DNA of 18,058 nucleotides, from positions 1 through 18,058 of the forward strand of contig JBDGZZ010000092.1 of assembly GCA_039588335.1 (NCBI GenBank). Direction: 5' to 3'. The first letter of the stretch is position 1. The number at the start of each line of letters is the position of its first letter. Positions 8,218 to 16,457 of this stretch are shown here, in pieces. Made by a program: the position numbers and the translations under genes. This DNA comes from G020351775 sp039588335. Lineage in GTDB: Bacteria > Gemmatimonadota > Gemmatimonadetes > Gemmatimonadales > GWC2-71-9. The notes under the pieces are model-generated. The model was given only the letters and a program-made list of their open reading frames with translations. It was not told the DNA's origin and ran no database searches.

Positions 8218-9432
8218 ATGCGGCTTCTGGTCATGGCTTGGAGGAACCTGTGGCGCTACCGGCGGCGCACGCTCGTCACGGTGGCAGCCATGACCCTCGC
8301 GCTCTCGATCATGGTCCTGTACACGTCCCTGGTCGAAGGCTACCTGCGCGACCTGGAACGCAACATCGTCGACATCGAGTTGGGTGACATTCAAGTCTTC
8401 GCACCCGACTACCGCGACAACCCTTCCATCTACAACCGTATAGAGAATCCAGAACCGCTTCTCGCGGAACTCCGCGACCGAGGACTCGGAGCCTCTGCGA
8501 GACTCATCGGAGGAGGTTTGGCTGCTGCGGGTGAGTCATCGGCGGGTGCCATGCTCAAAGGCATCGACCTCGCACAGGATGCCACTGTGAGCCAGATCTC
8601 CCAGCATGTCGATCGAGGAAGCTGGCTCCACGCTGCAGATCAGAACGGTGTCGTGGTTGGAAGCAGGCTGGCGCACACTCTGGGCGTGGAGCCGGGCGAC
8701 GAACTGGTATTGCTGGGGCAGGCCACCGACGGAAGCATCGCCAACGATCTCTACACAGTGCGCGGCGTGCTCCGCAGCATCAGCGAAGACGCCGATCGCG
8801 GCGGGATCTTCATGACCGAGGATGCGTTCCGATTTTTCTTCTCCATGCCACAGGGCGCGCACCAGCTCATGATACGCCGGCCCGCCGAGCGCGATCTTCC
8901 GATTGCGGTGACCGAGGTGCGTGAGATCGCTGCCGGGCTGGACGTGCAGAGCTGGCGCGATCTGGTCCCGATCCTGGCCACGGCCTTGGACTCTACCCGC
9001 TCGCTCATCGTGATCGTGTTCCTCGTCATCTACGTCGTCGTCGCCATACTCATCATCAATGCGATGCTGATGAGTGTCTTCGAGCGAATCAACGAGATCG
9101 GCGTCTTGAAGGCGCTCGGTGTAAGCCCACGGCAAGTCCTAACGCTCATCTTCATCGAGGGTGGACTGCAGACGGCGATCGCGATCGGTGTGGCGCTCAC
9201 CCTCAGCGTACCCGGTCTCGCCTATCTAGCCGATCATGGAATCGACCTGAGCGGTATGGGCAGCATGTCCTTCGCCGGAATGGCATTCGACCCCGTATGG
9301 CGCGGGGTCGTGACACCGTGGGTGATTGTTGGGCCGGTGCTCACGTTGGTGTTCATCGTATCCGTCTCCGTGCTGTATCCGGCTTTAAAGGCGGCCCGTA
9401 TCAGCCCCGTCGAAGCGATGCGTTACCAATGA
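8218..9432 (+). CDS. ABC transporter permease, MacB/LolC-E (FtsX) type, first subunit
   Basis: A 404-residue inner-membrane permease with the four-helix layout of the MacB/LolCE/FtsX superfamily: one N-terminal helix (about 14-36), a large periplasmic domain (about 37-260), then three C-terminal helices (about 262-284, 308-335 and 365-390). The cytoplasmic coupling segment FERINEIGVLKALG lies between the second and third helices, and the protein ends in the family-typical ARISPVEAMRY. AAGGAG lies just upstream of the ATG. It is the first gene of a three-gene operon with a second permease and an ATPase. Systems of this type use ATP to drive conformational change that extrudes lipoproteins, peptides or drugs across the periplasm; the cargo here cannot be read. 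Confidence 0.9.
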   Translation: MRLLVMAWRNLWRYRRRTLVTVAAMTLALSIMVLYTSLVEGYLRDLERNIVDIELGDIQVFAPDYRDNPSIYNRIENPEPLLAELRDRGLGASARLIGGGLAAAGESSAGAMLKGIDLAQDATVSQISQHVDRGSWLHAADQNGVVVGSRLAHTLGVEPGDELVLLGQATDGSIANDLYTVRGVLRSISEDADRGGIFMTEDAFRFFFSMPQGAHQLMIRRPAERDLPIAVTEVREIAAGLDVQSWRDLVPILATALDSTRSLIVIVFLVIYVVVAILIINAMLMSVFERINEIGVLKALGVSPRQVLTLIFIEGGLQTAIAIGVALTLSVPGLAYLADHGIDLSGMGSMSFAGMAFDPVWRGVVTPWVIVGPVLTLVFIVSVSVLYPALKAARISPVEAMRYQ

Positions 9433-9442
9433 GGAGAGTGGC

Positions 9443-10693
9443 ATGAAGGCCCGGGGCACGAGCATGACGGTGATGGCGTGGCGCAACCTGTGGCGCAATC
9501 GGCGCCGCACGCTGCTCACGCTCTCCTCGATCGCCTTCGGCGTGTTCCTGGCGGTCATCTTCACCGGGATGCAGGATCGCAACTGGACCGACATGATCAA
9601 CCTGGCCGCCCGTCTCGGCGCAGGCCACGTGACTCTGCAGCACCCGGGGTATCTCGAGGCCCCGACGCTCTCCAAGACAATCGAGCGAACGGGTGCGCTG
9701 CGGGAATCGGCGCTCGCCGAACCCGGTGTGACCCGCGCGGTAGAGCGCATCGTCGGGCAGGCTATGCTCGCGACGGCTCGAGAGAGCCGCGGGGCCGGTT
9801 TCATCGCGTTCGATCCTGTCGCGGAGGATACCACGACGCTCACGCTGCTCGGGTCCATTGTCGAAGGTGAGCTCTTCACCTCGGGCCAGGACGGCGGTCT
9901 CATCCTGGGTGAACGGCTCGCCGGCAACCTCGGGGTTGAACTGGGCAACAAGGTCGTCTACACGATGACTGACAGGTCGGGCGAGATCGTTAGCGGCTTG
10001 GCCAGGGTTTCCGGCATCGTGCGGACCGGTGCTCCCAGCGTCGACCGCGGCTTGAGTCTTCTGCCGATCGACGCGGTGCGCGAAGTACTCGGCTACGCGG
10101 ACGACGAGGCTACTCAGGTGGCAGCCTTCGTAGACGACCAACGACGTGCCGACCAAGTTGCTAACGCGTTGAATGCAGAGGCCGGTGACAACTTCACCGC
10201 GCATCCGTGGCATGAGGTCCAACGGGAGCTAGCGGCGTTCATCGCCCTCAAAGTAGGCGGTGCGCGGTTCATGGAGGCGCTCATCGCCGTGCTCGTAGCC
10301 GCCGGCATCTTCAACACTCTGTTCGTCAGCGTGATGGAACGGCTGCGTGAGTTCGGCATCATGATTGCGATCGGATGGAACCCGGGCAGACTGTTCCGGC
10401 TCGTGCTCCTGGAAAGTGCGTGGCTCGGTGTGCTCGGACTCGTCGCTGCAGCGTTAGTCACAGCGCTGCCATACTGGTATTTAAACACGCAGGGTATCGA
10501 CGCTTCCTCGATGATGGGCGAGAACACCGAGGTATCTGGTGTCTCCATGCCCACGACATTCTACGTAAGCATCTTCCCGGTACATGCCGTAGTCATTGCT
10601 GTAGCCGCCCTCGTCGCTACGCTCCTGGCGGGACTCTACCCGGCGTGGAAAGCCGGACGGGTCGACCCCGTCGAAACCATTAAGCTCGTGTGA
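9443..10693 (+). CDS. ABC transporter permease, MacB/LolC-E (FtsX) type, second subunit
   Basis: This 416-residue paralogue of the preceding permease has an almost matching N-terminus (MAWRNLWRNRRRTLLTL against MAWRNLWRYRRRTLVTV), which points to an old duplication. It has the same layout: a first helix near 25-47, a periplasmic domain, helices near 277-300, 322-345 and 380-403, the coupling segment MERLREFGIMIAIGW, and the ending GRVDPVETIKLV. GAGGAG overlaps the stop codon of the upstream gene and lies 6 nt before this ATG, so the two are probably translationally coupled. Two non-identical permeases plus one ATPase recalls LolC/LolE with LolD, but no diagnostic lipoprotein-binding feature was verified. 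Confidence 0.9.
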   Translation: MKARGTSMTVMAWRNLWRNRRRTLLTLSSIAFGVFLAVIFTGMQDRNWTDMINLAARLGAGHVTLQHPGYLEAPTLSKTIERTGALRESALAEPGVTRAVERIVGQAMLATARESRGAGFIAFDPVAEDTTTLTLLGSIVEGELFTSGQDGGLILGERLAGNLGVELGNKVVYTMTDRSGEIVSGLARVSGIVRTGAPSVDRGLSLLPIDAVREVLGYADDEATQVAAFVDDQRRADQVANALNAEAGDNFTAHPWHEVQRELAAFIALKVGGARFMEALIAVLVAAGIFNTLFVSVMERLREFGIMIAIGWNPGRLFRLVLLESAWLGVLGLVAAALVTALPYWYLNTQGIDASSMMGENTEVSGVSMPTTFYVSIFPVHAVVIAVAALVATLLAGLYPAWKAGRVDPVETIKLV

Positions 10694-10702
10694 GGTAGGT
10701 CC

Positions 10703-11407
10703 ATGACTGCAGAGCGGGACTCCGCAATCGTTCAGCTCACTGATGTGACCAAGGTCTATCACCAGGGGGCGGTGGACGTTCACGCCCTGCGCGGGCTCAC
10801 GTTTGAGATTGCCAAAGGAGAGTTCACGGCGATTTGTGGTCCATCGGGCTCGGGCAAGACAACTGCACTCAACCTCATAGGCGCGCTCGACCACCCGACA
10901 TCGGGCACTGTGGTACTGGAAGGGAACGACTTGTCCCAACTCAACCGTCGGGAGCTGAGCTCTTTGCGTAGGGATCGTATCGGTTTCGTGTTCCAGGCAT
11001 ACAATCTCATACCCGTGCTGACCGCATATGAGAACGCCGAGACGGTGATGTGGGTTCAGCGCGTCGATGTGGAGGAGCGTCGGAGGCGCGTCATGGAGCT
11101 CCTCGCCGCGGTGGGACTTGAGGGGCTCGAAACGCGCAAGCCAGCAGAGCTTTCCGGAGGACAGCAACAACGCGTGGCAATCGCCCGCGCCATAGCCGCG
11201 AATCCCGCGGTCGTCCTGGCGGACGAGCCAACGGCCAACGTCGATTCGGAGACGGCGGACAAACTGATCGGGATCATGGAGCGGTTGAATAGGGAGCAGG
11301 GTGTCACGTTTCTCTTTTCGACACACGATCCCCGGGTCATGGAGCGAGCTCACCGGCTCGTGCGTATGGTGGACGGAAACGTCGCCAACGATGAACGGCG
11401 GGCGTAG
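10703..11407 (+). CDS. ABC transporter ATP-binding protein, LolD/MacB type
   Basis: A 234-residue cytoplasmic ATPase with all catalytic motifs: Walker A GPSGSGKTT (46-54), Q-loop Gln98 in FVFQAYNLIP, signature LSGGQQQRVAIARA (150-163), Walker B VVLADEP with catalytic Glu175, D-loop ANVD, and switch His208 in STHDP. The FQAYNLIP and LSGGQQQRVAIARA wording is typical of the LolD/MacB/FtsE subfamily. It should energise the two permeases encoded immediately upstream. The gap to the second permease is 9 nt, with GAGG overlapping that gene's stop. It ends the operon; the following bases are mobile-element debris. Confidence 0.95.
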   Translation: MTAERDSAIVQLTDVTKVYHQGAVDVHALRGLTFEIAKGEFTAICGPSGSGKTTALNLIGALDHPTSGTVVLEGNDLSQLNRRELSSLRRDRIGFVFQAYNLIPVLTAYENAETVMWVQRVDVEERRRRVMELLAAVGLEGLETRKPAELSGGQQQRVAIARAIAANPAVVLADEPTANVDSETADKLIGIMERLNREQGVTFLFSTHDPRVMERAHRLVRMVDGNVANDERRA

Positions 11408-11420
11408 ATAGCGCCGTCAG

Positions 11421-11439
11421 CACCGGCCGGTTTCCGGTG
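11421..11439 (+). terminator. Hairpin after the ABC operon, possible terminator
   Basis: CACCGG and CCGGTG form a 6-bp stem with a 7-nt loop, 14 nt after the ATPase stop codon. No T-run follows, so intrinsic termination is uncertain; it is the only candidate seen between the operon and the insertion-sequence remains. Confidence 0.3.
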
Positions 11440-11511
11440 ACCGCCCGACTTACCTTCCGGTGTTGAGTATGCTTCTTTTGACCGCGGGAATCGGCACCTA
11501 CCTGCCTCATC

Positions 11512-11793
11512 TTGGTACCGTCCCTCATCCAGTGGCTCCCCATGCGTCGACCCGAGCCCGAGGCCCTGAGCGAGGCAGGCAGGCGTTGGGCCGAGCTGCT
11601 GCGACGCATCTTCGAGGTCGATCCGCTCGCCTGTCCCCGCTGCGCTGAAGAGATGCGCATAGTCGCGTTCATCACCGAACCACAGCAGATCGACCGCATC
11701 CTCGGCCACCTGCGACGCACCGCGCCAACTCGCCCTCGGCCACGCGCTCCGCCCAGACACTGGAAGTCCGCCGTCACCACCGCCTCAGCCTAG
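11512..11793 (+). pseudogene. C-terminal remnant of an IS91-like transposase
   Basis: A frame of about 93 residues contains RRWAELLRRIFEVDP followed by LACPRCAEEMRIVAFITEP and QQIDRILGHLRR. This is the conserved tail of IS91-type (Y2) transposases, where a WA-LL-R-V/FEVDP segment leads into a CPRC motif and an I-KIL-HL end. The HUH and tyrosine catalytic regions are absent and no upstream continuation was found in any frame, so the gene is a fragment. The same frame continues past its stop codon at 11791 into the 55-bp repeat at 11811-11865, suggesting both came from one element. Confidence 0.6.
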
Positions 11794-11810
11794 GACCGCG
11801 CTGACATACC

Positions 11811-11865
11811 CGACGACCACCGCTCGGGGATCGTTGGGTTGCCCGGGTGCGCCAATCACCGTTCC
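11811..11865 (+). repeat. 55-bp dispersed direct repeat, copy 1 (IS91-tail associated)
   Basis: This matches 16564-16618 at 49 of 55 positions (89%) in the same orientation, with no gaps. It lies 17 bp after the stop of the IS91-like transposase remnant. Both copies could encode the peptide DDHR(S/P)G(I/T)VGLPGCANHR, and similarity weakens just after a GTTCC. It may be the terminal part of an IS91-type element. Confidence 0.7.
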
Positions 11866-11999
11866 GATATCACTGTTCGCCCGGGTTTTGCAGCAAATTC
11901 CGTCCTCTTCGGACATTCGAGTCGACAGGGGGACGTCGCAATGCTAGGCCGAGCGGTTGGACAGCTCCAATTCCGTGCGGTCCTACTTGGGATGAGTAA

Positions 12000-12394
12000 A
12001 AGGAAATTCCTTCTATGGGGTAGGTTGTCAAGACACACCTCGCCATCATGCCGAGTGCCATGAGAATGACAACCGGCGTCCGGGTCTACGGTCCCGGGTT
12101 GGTCCATGGATCGGGGTGGGCGGTGCTTGAGCTTCGGTCTCACGATTGTTTTCCGGACAACGTCACAGCATGGTCGTTCTCCGCTTGAGAGCGGGAACCA
12201 TCCTTCTATTGGGGACTCATTGGTCCATCGCTTCGTTCGGTTCACCAGGGGGGCATAGCCTATCGAGGGGGACTGCGGCCCGAAGGCCGGGACCAGAATT
12301 TCCTTGGATGCTCTCCCCTGTATCCGTCGTGTGTCCAGATCGAGCCACCGTCGACCGTCGGCATCACTCACCGCGTGACCGATCCAAAGTCCGA
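12000..12394 (-). ncRNA. Structured 3' noncoding region of the IS110 element, candidate bridge-RNA locus
   Basis: About 395 nt downstream of the recombinase stop hold no convincing gene but several stems. These are 12023-12030 with 12067-12074 (8 bp perfect, with an inner CTCG-type stem); 12170-12201 (ATGG/CCAT, TTC/GAA and CCGCT/AGCGG around a TGAG loop); and 12276-12289 (CGGCC/GGCCG around CGAA). IS110-family recombinases are known to use a bridge RNA encoded in a noncoding end of the element, on the 3' side in the IS1111-like branch. Assignment of this stretch is inference. Confidence 0.3.
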
Positions 12395-13447
12395 CTAAGT
12401 GGCGTGTGCCAGTCTGTTCGGGTCGTACACCTCCTTCGAGCGCCACAGCGCTAGCACGATGGCCGCGATCTGCCGCGCGATGGTTAGCCTGGCAAGGTTG
12501 GGCTTGGTGCCACCATCCAGTAGACTGACATAGTGACGGTAGAGGGGCTCGTCCTTGGCGCGGCCGATCACTGTAATGGCCGCTCCCTTGAACACAGCCT
12601 TCAGCACGCGGTTGAAGTTGCGGTTCAAGCCGCGCGTCTGCTGCACCGGTGCCTTGATCCATTGACCGTCTCCGCCACGCACCCAGTCCGATGAGCTGCG
12701 CATCACAATCCCCAAACCACAATAGGACCAGAACACGCGCTTGTTGGCGAAGCGAAAGGGAGTGACCACAACCGGCATCAGTTGCGCGGCGCGAATCTCG
12801 CCGATACCGGGACAGCTTTGGATGATGCGATAGACATCGTGCCGGCGCGCCTCGAGGATCATCTCCCTCTCTGCTCTCTGGCGCAGTCCCTCCAGGCCGT
12901 CGTACTCCATGTAGAGAAGCTCCGCCAGCGACCGCGCCGACTGCGGCAGCTTCAACAACCATTCGTCCCGTTCGCTGGTGGAGTAGACGTCGCCGCCAGC
13001 CGTTGCAACACCGCGCGATCGCAGCAGAGCCTTGATCCGACTCTGGACGCGAACGGAATCGGCGACCAGTAGTGCCTGGGCTTTGGCTCGATAGCCCAAT
13101 CGTGCGAACCCGCGTCGCTTCTTGTAGACCTTGGTACGAATCGCTCCAATGCGCAGCTGCTCGGCCAGGCCGAAGGCATCGAGCTTGTCGTTCTTCGGCC
13201 CTCGGCTCTCGTTCACAAGAGCCACTACAATCTCCTGCACGTGAGGAGAGAGAACCTCGTACAGCCAGTTCGAGTGCGGCCCTTCCTCGAGACAGACATG
13301 CCGGTCCTTGGGCACCGCCCGGATCACCTCGATCAGAGCCTTGGCGTTGGTCTCGACCACCTGCGACCGGAGCCGCTTGCCACTGGGACCGATCGTGGCG
13401 ACCGTGCAGCTTGACGTGTGGGCGTCCAGCCCGATATACCTGTCCAT
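12395..13447 (-). CDS. IS110-family transposase (DEDD recombinase)
   Basis: This 350-residue recombinase starts at the ATG at 13447, chosen because AAGGAG lies 7 nt upstream and the protein then opens with the family-typical MDRYIGLDAH. The RuvC-like DEDD residues are visible as Asp8 (GLDAH), Glu54 (CLEE) and Asp87/Asp90 (KNDKLDA). The C-terminal Transposase_20 domain has SCPGIGEIRAAQLMP followed by RVFWSYCGLG, where Ser241 is the likely nucleophilic serine. All catalytic residues are present and the frame is unbroken, so the enzyme may be active. Such enzymes use a bridge RNA to pair donor and target DNA. The ribosome-binding site lies in a leader hairpin (13448-13523), which could keep expression low. 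A longer overlapping frame on the same strand is a shadow. Confidence 0.93.
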   Translation of the reverse strand: MDRYIGLDAHTSSCTVATIGPSGKRLRSQVVETNAKALIEVIRAVPKDRHVCLEEGPHSNWLYEVLSPHVQEIVVALVNESRGPKNDKLDAFGLAEQLRIGAIRTKVYKKRRGFARLGYRAKAQALLVADSVRVQSRIKALLRSRGVATAGGDVYSTSERDEWLLKLPQSARSLAELLYMEYDGLEGLRQRAEREMILEARRHDVYRIIQSCPGIGEIRAAQLMPVVVTPFRFANKRVFWSYCGLGIVMRSSSDWVRGGDGQWIKAPVQQTRGLNRNFNRVLKAVFKGAAITVIGRAKDEPLYRHYVSLLDGGTKPNLARLTIARQIAAIVLALWRSKEVYDPNRLAHAT

Positions 13448-13523
13448 TGGCGTTCTCCTTCCGTGCTGGGAAAACCTGCTCTTGTGATAACGACAGGGTG
13501 TCATCTCCCAGCGGAGAACGCCA
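13448..13523 (-). promoter_or_regulatory. Leader hairpin sequestering the transposase ribosome-binding site
   Basis: Bases 13448-13458 pair perfectly with 13513-13523 (11 bp, TGGCGTTCTCC type). After a 6-nt one-sided bulge, 13465-13471 pair with 13506-13512 (7 bp). The 34-nt interior has a further 4-bp stem (13475-13478 with 13494-13497) and a 15-nt loop. The 3' arm in the transcript contains the AAGGAG site and ends at the base before the start codon, so the fold would block ribosome entry. It may also be the 3' part of a bridge RNA. Confidence 0.6.
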
Positions 13524-13751
13524 TACTTCTGTCAAGCTGATCGTCTCGTGAACGACGTCAGCCATGGTCGGGAAACATAGGCATCATTGCTCGATACGGC
13601 GAGAACGCACCCATCACCACCCGATCCACCTAGACCATGCACCTGCCCCTCACCACCACACCCGACGATGCGAGACGAGGGTCATCATCGTCTGTCATCG
13701 TCTTCCATCGTCATCTGAGCGTGGCCCGCGAACCCCAATGGGCCTCGCCCA
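13524..13751. other. Intergenic stretch between the IS110 leader and the DUF5916 gene
   Basis: No gene is seen. A perfect TTGACA lies on the minus strand at 13536-13531, upstream of the transposase leader, but no matching -10 box at normal spacing was found. Three tandem 10-bp units of CATCGTC(T/A)NN type occupy 13686-13715, and GACGATG/CATCGTC near 13670-13692 could form a weak hairpin downstream of the DUF5916 stop. The upstream end of the IS110 element should fall somewhere here. Confidence 0.4.
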
Positions 13752-16457
13752 CTACGTCCCCAGCCAATACGCCAGCTTCAGCATGAAGAGGTGAGTACCG
13801 GGTGCAGTGAACGCGTCCACATAGTCCAGGCTCCCGTCATCCACCCTGTCGTAGCGGTCCTGCTGCCACACCAGGAAGAGGGTGGACCCGGGTCGGAACT
13901 CCCAGCGCACGACCACGTTGGTGCGGAACGATACCACCTTGAAGTCAGGCTCCCCGAAGGTGAAGTCGACGCTGCCGTCCCTGTCGATATCCACTTCGAT
14001 GTCACCGCCGTCGCCAGGGCGGTACAACCTGTCCGCTTCCAGCGGATCGAGGCGCCCACCGTAGGTATCAGACTTCGGGTCGTCCACTACCGTGAACGAC
14101 AGGTAGTCGCCGTTTGAGATAAACGGCTCGGCATACAACTCCACCGACAGACGCGGCGTGATCGCGAGATCAACCCTCCAGTTGGTGGAATACTCCGTGC
14201 GATCCAGCCGACCGAAGACGTAGTAGGTGGAATCCGCCGGAGTCTCAGCGGAAACGTACTGCCGGTCTGTCGTGGCCTTTCTGAACCGGAGACCGATGCT
14301 GAGAGAAAACGGTCCCGGCGGCCTGATTCCGACGTTCACGTTGGGCGACCACGCGTATGAGTTGCTCGCCTCCTCGCGCGCGTGGTTGATACCTCCCCTG
14401 ACCCATACCGGGCGCCGGAAGTCCGTCCGTCCATTGGCTGAGAACCGCCAGCCACTTGGCTCGAGGAAGGCGGGGCCTCCACGGAGCAGTGTGGCCGACA
14501 GGCTCGAGAACTCCCGGTCGGCGGACAGGCTCAGGTTCCAGAAGTTACGGAAGTCCCCGCTTACCCTCGTGTCCACTGCTGTGGCCGTTCGCTCCCACCC
14601 GTAGGTCCACTCTGCGTTCTGTGATAGCTCTATCTCGAACCGGCGAAATACCGTCCCCGGTCTGAGCCATCTGAAGTTCACCTCGGCTCGCTGCTCGTGG
14701 AGGTCGGCACGCCGCAGGTAGCCCAAGTCATTGGATTCGAACCCCGGACTTCTCGTTACCCAGCGGCCTTCCCAGGTAACGAACCCCAGCACCTTGGCTA
14801 TGCGGAAGTTGCCGGCGAATCCACCCAGGGCGGTGCGATTGGAATCGAGCGTCGTGTGGGTCTTGTCCGGTCGCTGGTAGTAGCGTGCCGAACTCGTTTG
14901 GGTCTCGAGAATCGCCTCCGCGTCTCCAGCCACGCGGGAGCCGAGCACTGCGGTGCTCATCTCATAGCGGTCACCGCCGAACCGGTAGTAGATGTCCGCA
15001 CCACCCGTGAAGGCGTTCTGGTGCAACTCGCTGAACCGGGGTTCGTTCAGGTCCCGAATCGTGCCGGTTCCGATCGCGCCGTACACCAGCCTACCTCCGC
15101 CTGCATTGCGCTGGGCACGCAGCACCGTATAGCTGGCAAATGGCTCCACCGCCGATCTGCCCTCCACGCCCACAGAGTCCACTATCTGCGCGTACTCCTT
15201 GGCAGTGAAAGCCTGCAGCATTCCCACTGCCCAACCGCCGGCGATCTGCCCGCTGACCTTTGCAGCGGTCAGGATCGTGGTCTGGTTTACATCTTCGGCG
15301 TAACCACCGGCATCGTCGGGCTGGACTTGTGGTGGGCGGCCGATCCGCCGTGTAAACACGAGCCCTTCCGAACCCCGTCCGCCGCCACCACCGCCACCGC
15401 CAAAGAACCTCGACCGCACCACGGGGTTGAGACCGAACCGGAATAGATCGGTGCCCTCGATGAAAAACGGCCTTCTCTCGGGAAAGAACGACTCGAATTC
15501 GGTGAGGTTCACTTCCGCGGCGTCGGCCTCTATCTGCCCGAAGTCGGGATTCACGGTGGCGTCGAGCGTCAGACCGCTGGTCAGTCCGTATTTCAAGTCT
15601 CCGCCGGCGCGAACGTCGGATCGCCGACCCGTGGCGAACGGATCGCCTTCCTCAGCCTGTGAAAACTCCGTGGAGCCGGCGGTGTACGGAACAACCTCGA
15701 GGCGCTTGGGGCTGGGAATTCCCTGAAGGCCCACCAGATCACCGTACTGCGACGCCTGCCCAACCTGATCCCGTCTGAAGAACGGCCAGTTCAGCTCCTC
15801 GTTGCGGCGGTTGATCATCCGCTGCACCCGTACCCCGAACACCACCGAGTCGCTGGATGGGAACCGCAACTGGGAGAAAGGGATACGCAGTTCCGCCGTC
15901 CAGCCCAACGAATCCTTCTGCGTGGCCCAGTCGTAAACGGGATCCCACGACTCGTCCTGCCCGCCTCCATCGTTGTAGATGAAGACGTCGCGTCGGGCGC
16001 CGGAGGGGTTGAGCTGGAATTGGTACGAGGTTCTCCCATCGTAGTACGAGTCGATGTAGAGCGAGAACTGGTCGGCTGCCGTTCTACCGTCGCGCCGCAT
16101 GAGCCTGCCGTAGACGCGCTCTGGCTGCCTGTCATAAGCACGGAAGGCAACATAGAGCGCACGGTTGTCGTACACGAACCGCACTTCGGTGGACTCACTG
16201 GGTGCGGCCCCTTCAATGGGCTCCTTCTGCACTAGCTGAGCCAGCGGGGCTGCGTACAACCACGCCTCATCGTCGAGCCGGCCATCAATCGAAGGCGCGG
16301 ACGACTCGATCCGCACTGCGTGGATCTCGGACGGGACATTGAGAGGCTTTACATCGGTGCCGACGGCCGTGCCGATAGAGCGCCGTGGGTTCTGGCTCAG
16401 GAGAGCCCCCGGCGCCAGGGCCAGGAGGAGCAGGACTGTGTTGTATCTATGTGGCAT
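13752..16457 (-). CDS. CBM9-like / DUF5916 outer-membrane protein
   Basis: This 901-residue protein has a signal peptide (hydrophobic 8-20, likely cleavage near Ser21-Gln22). An N-terminal carbohydrate-binding family 9-like domain (about 47-235) starts with IDGRLDDEAW (57-66) and contains the YQFQLNPSGAR strand. The DUF5916 region follows, with its conserved stretch NPDFGQIEADAAEVNLTEFE and FFPERRPFFIEG around 300-335. The rest is a long run of alternating aromatic beta-strands ending in KLAYWLGT, fitting an outer-membrane beta-barrel. Family proteins are common in Bacteroidota, Gemmatimonadota and Acidobacteriota; their ligand is not known. A Gly-rich loop lies near 350-362. There is no Shine-Dalgarno sequence before the ATG, unlike most genes here. 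The gene stands alone and is intact. Confidence 0.9.
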   Translation of the reverse strand: MPHRYNTVLLLLALAPGALLSQNPRRSIGTAVGTDVKPLNVPSEIHAVRIESSAPSIDGRLDDEAWLYAAPLAQLVQKEPIEGAAPSESTEVRFVYDNRALYVAFRAYDRQPERVYGRLMRRDGRTAADQFSLYIDSYYDGRTSYQFQLNPSGARRDVFIYNDGGGQDESWDPVYDWATQKDSLGWTAELRIPFSQLRFPSSDSVVFGVRVQRMINRRNEELNWPFFRRDQVGQASQYGDLVGLQGIPSPKRLEVVPYTAGSTEFSQAEEGDPFATGRRSDVRAGGDLKYGLTSGLTLDATVNPDFGQIEADAAEVNLTEFESFFPERRPFFIEGTDLFRFGLNPVVRSRFFGGGGGGGGRGSEGLVFTRRIGRPPQVQPDDAGGYAEDVNQTTILTAAKVSGQIAGGWAVGMLQAFTAKEYAQIVDSVGVEGRSAVEPFASYTVLRAQRNAGGGRLVYGAIGTGTIRDLNEPRFSELHQNAFTGGADIYYRFGGDRYEMSTAVLGSRVAGDAEAILETQTSSARYYQRPDKTHTTLDSNRTALGGFAGNFRIAKVLGFVTWEGRWVTRSPGFESNDLGYLRRADLHEQRAEVNFRWLRPGTVFRRFEIELSQNAEWTYGWERTATAVDTRVSGDFRNFWNLSLSADREFSSLSATLLRGGPAFLEPSGWRFSANGRTDFRRPVWVRGGINHAREEASNSYAWSPNVNVGIRPPGPFSLSIGLRFRKATTDRQYVSAETPADSTYYVFGRLDRTEYSTNWRVDLAITPRLSVELYAEPFISNGDYLSFTVVDDPKSDTYGGRLDPLEADRLYRPGDGGDIEVDIDRDGSVDFTFGEPDFKVVSFRTNVVVRWEFRPGSTLFLVWQQDRYDRVDDGSLDYVDAFTAPGTHLFMLKLAYWLGT

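Larger units (their letters stand above)
11985..13560 (-). mobile_element. IS110-family insertion sequence (approximate limits)
   Basis: An intact IS110-type recombinase gene (12395-13447) is flanked by noncoding, hairpin-rich DNA on both sides, giving about 1.5 kb, the usual size for the family. IS110 elements lack long terminal inverted repeats, so the limits are estimated from where structured sequence fades. The word TGTCAAG occurs near both ends (12027-12033 and 13530-13536). The element appears to sit within or beside IS91-like debris. Confidence 0.55.

Noticed and set aside
9401..10222. 273-codon minus-strand frame
   Set aside because: It is antisense to the second permease and His/Arg/Glu-rich, without recognisable domains.
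11856..13565. 569-codon open frame on the minus strand
   Set aside because: It overlaps the IS110 recombinase in another frame on the same strand and has low-complexity Arg/Gly/Ser-rich composition; the recombinase frame carries all the family motifs and a ribosome-binding site.
13686..13715. Three 10-bp CATCGTC-type tandem units
   Set aside because: Too short and imperfect to support a functional claim; mentioned only within the intergenic entry.
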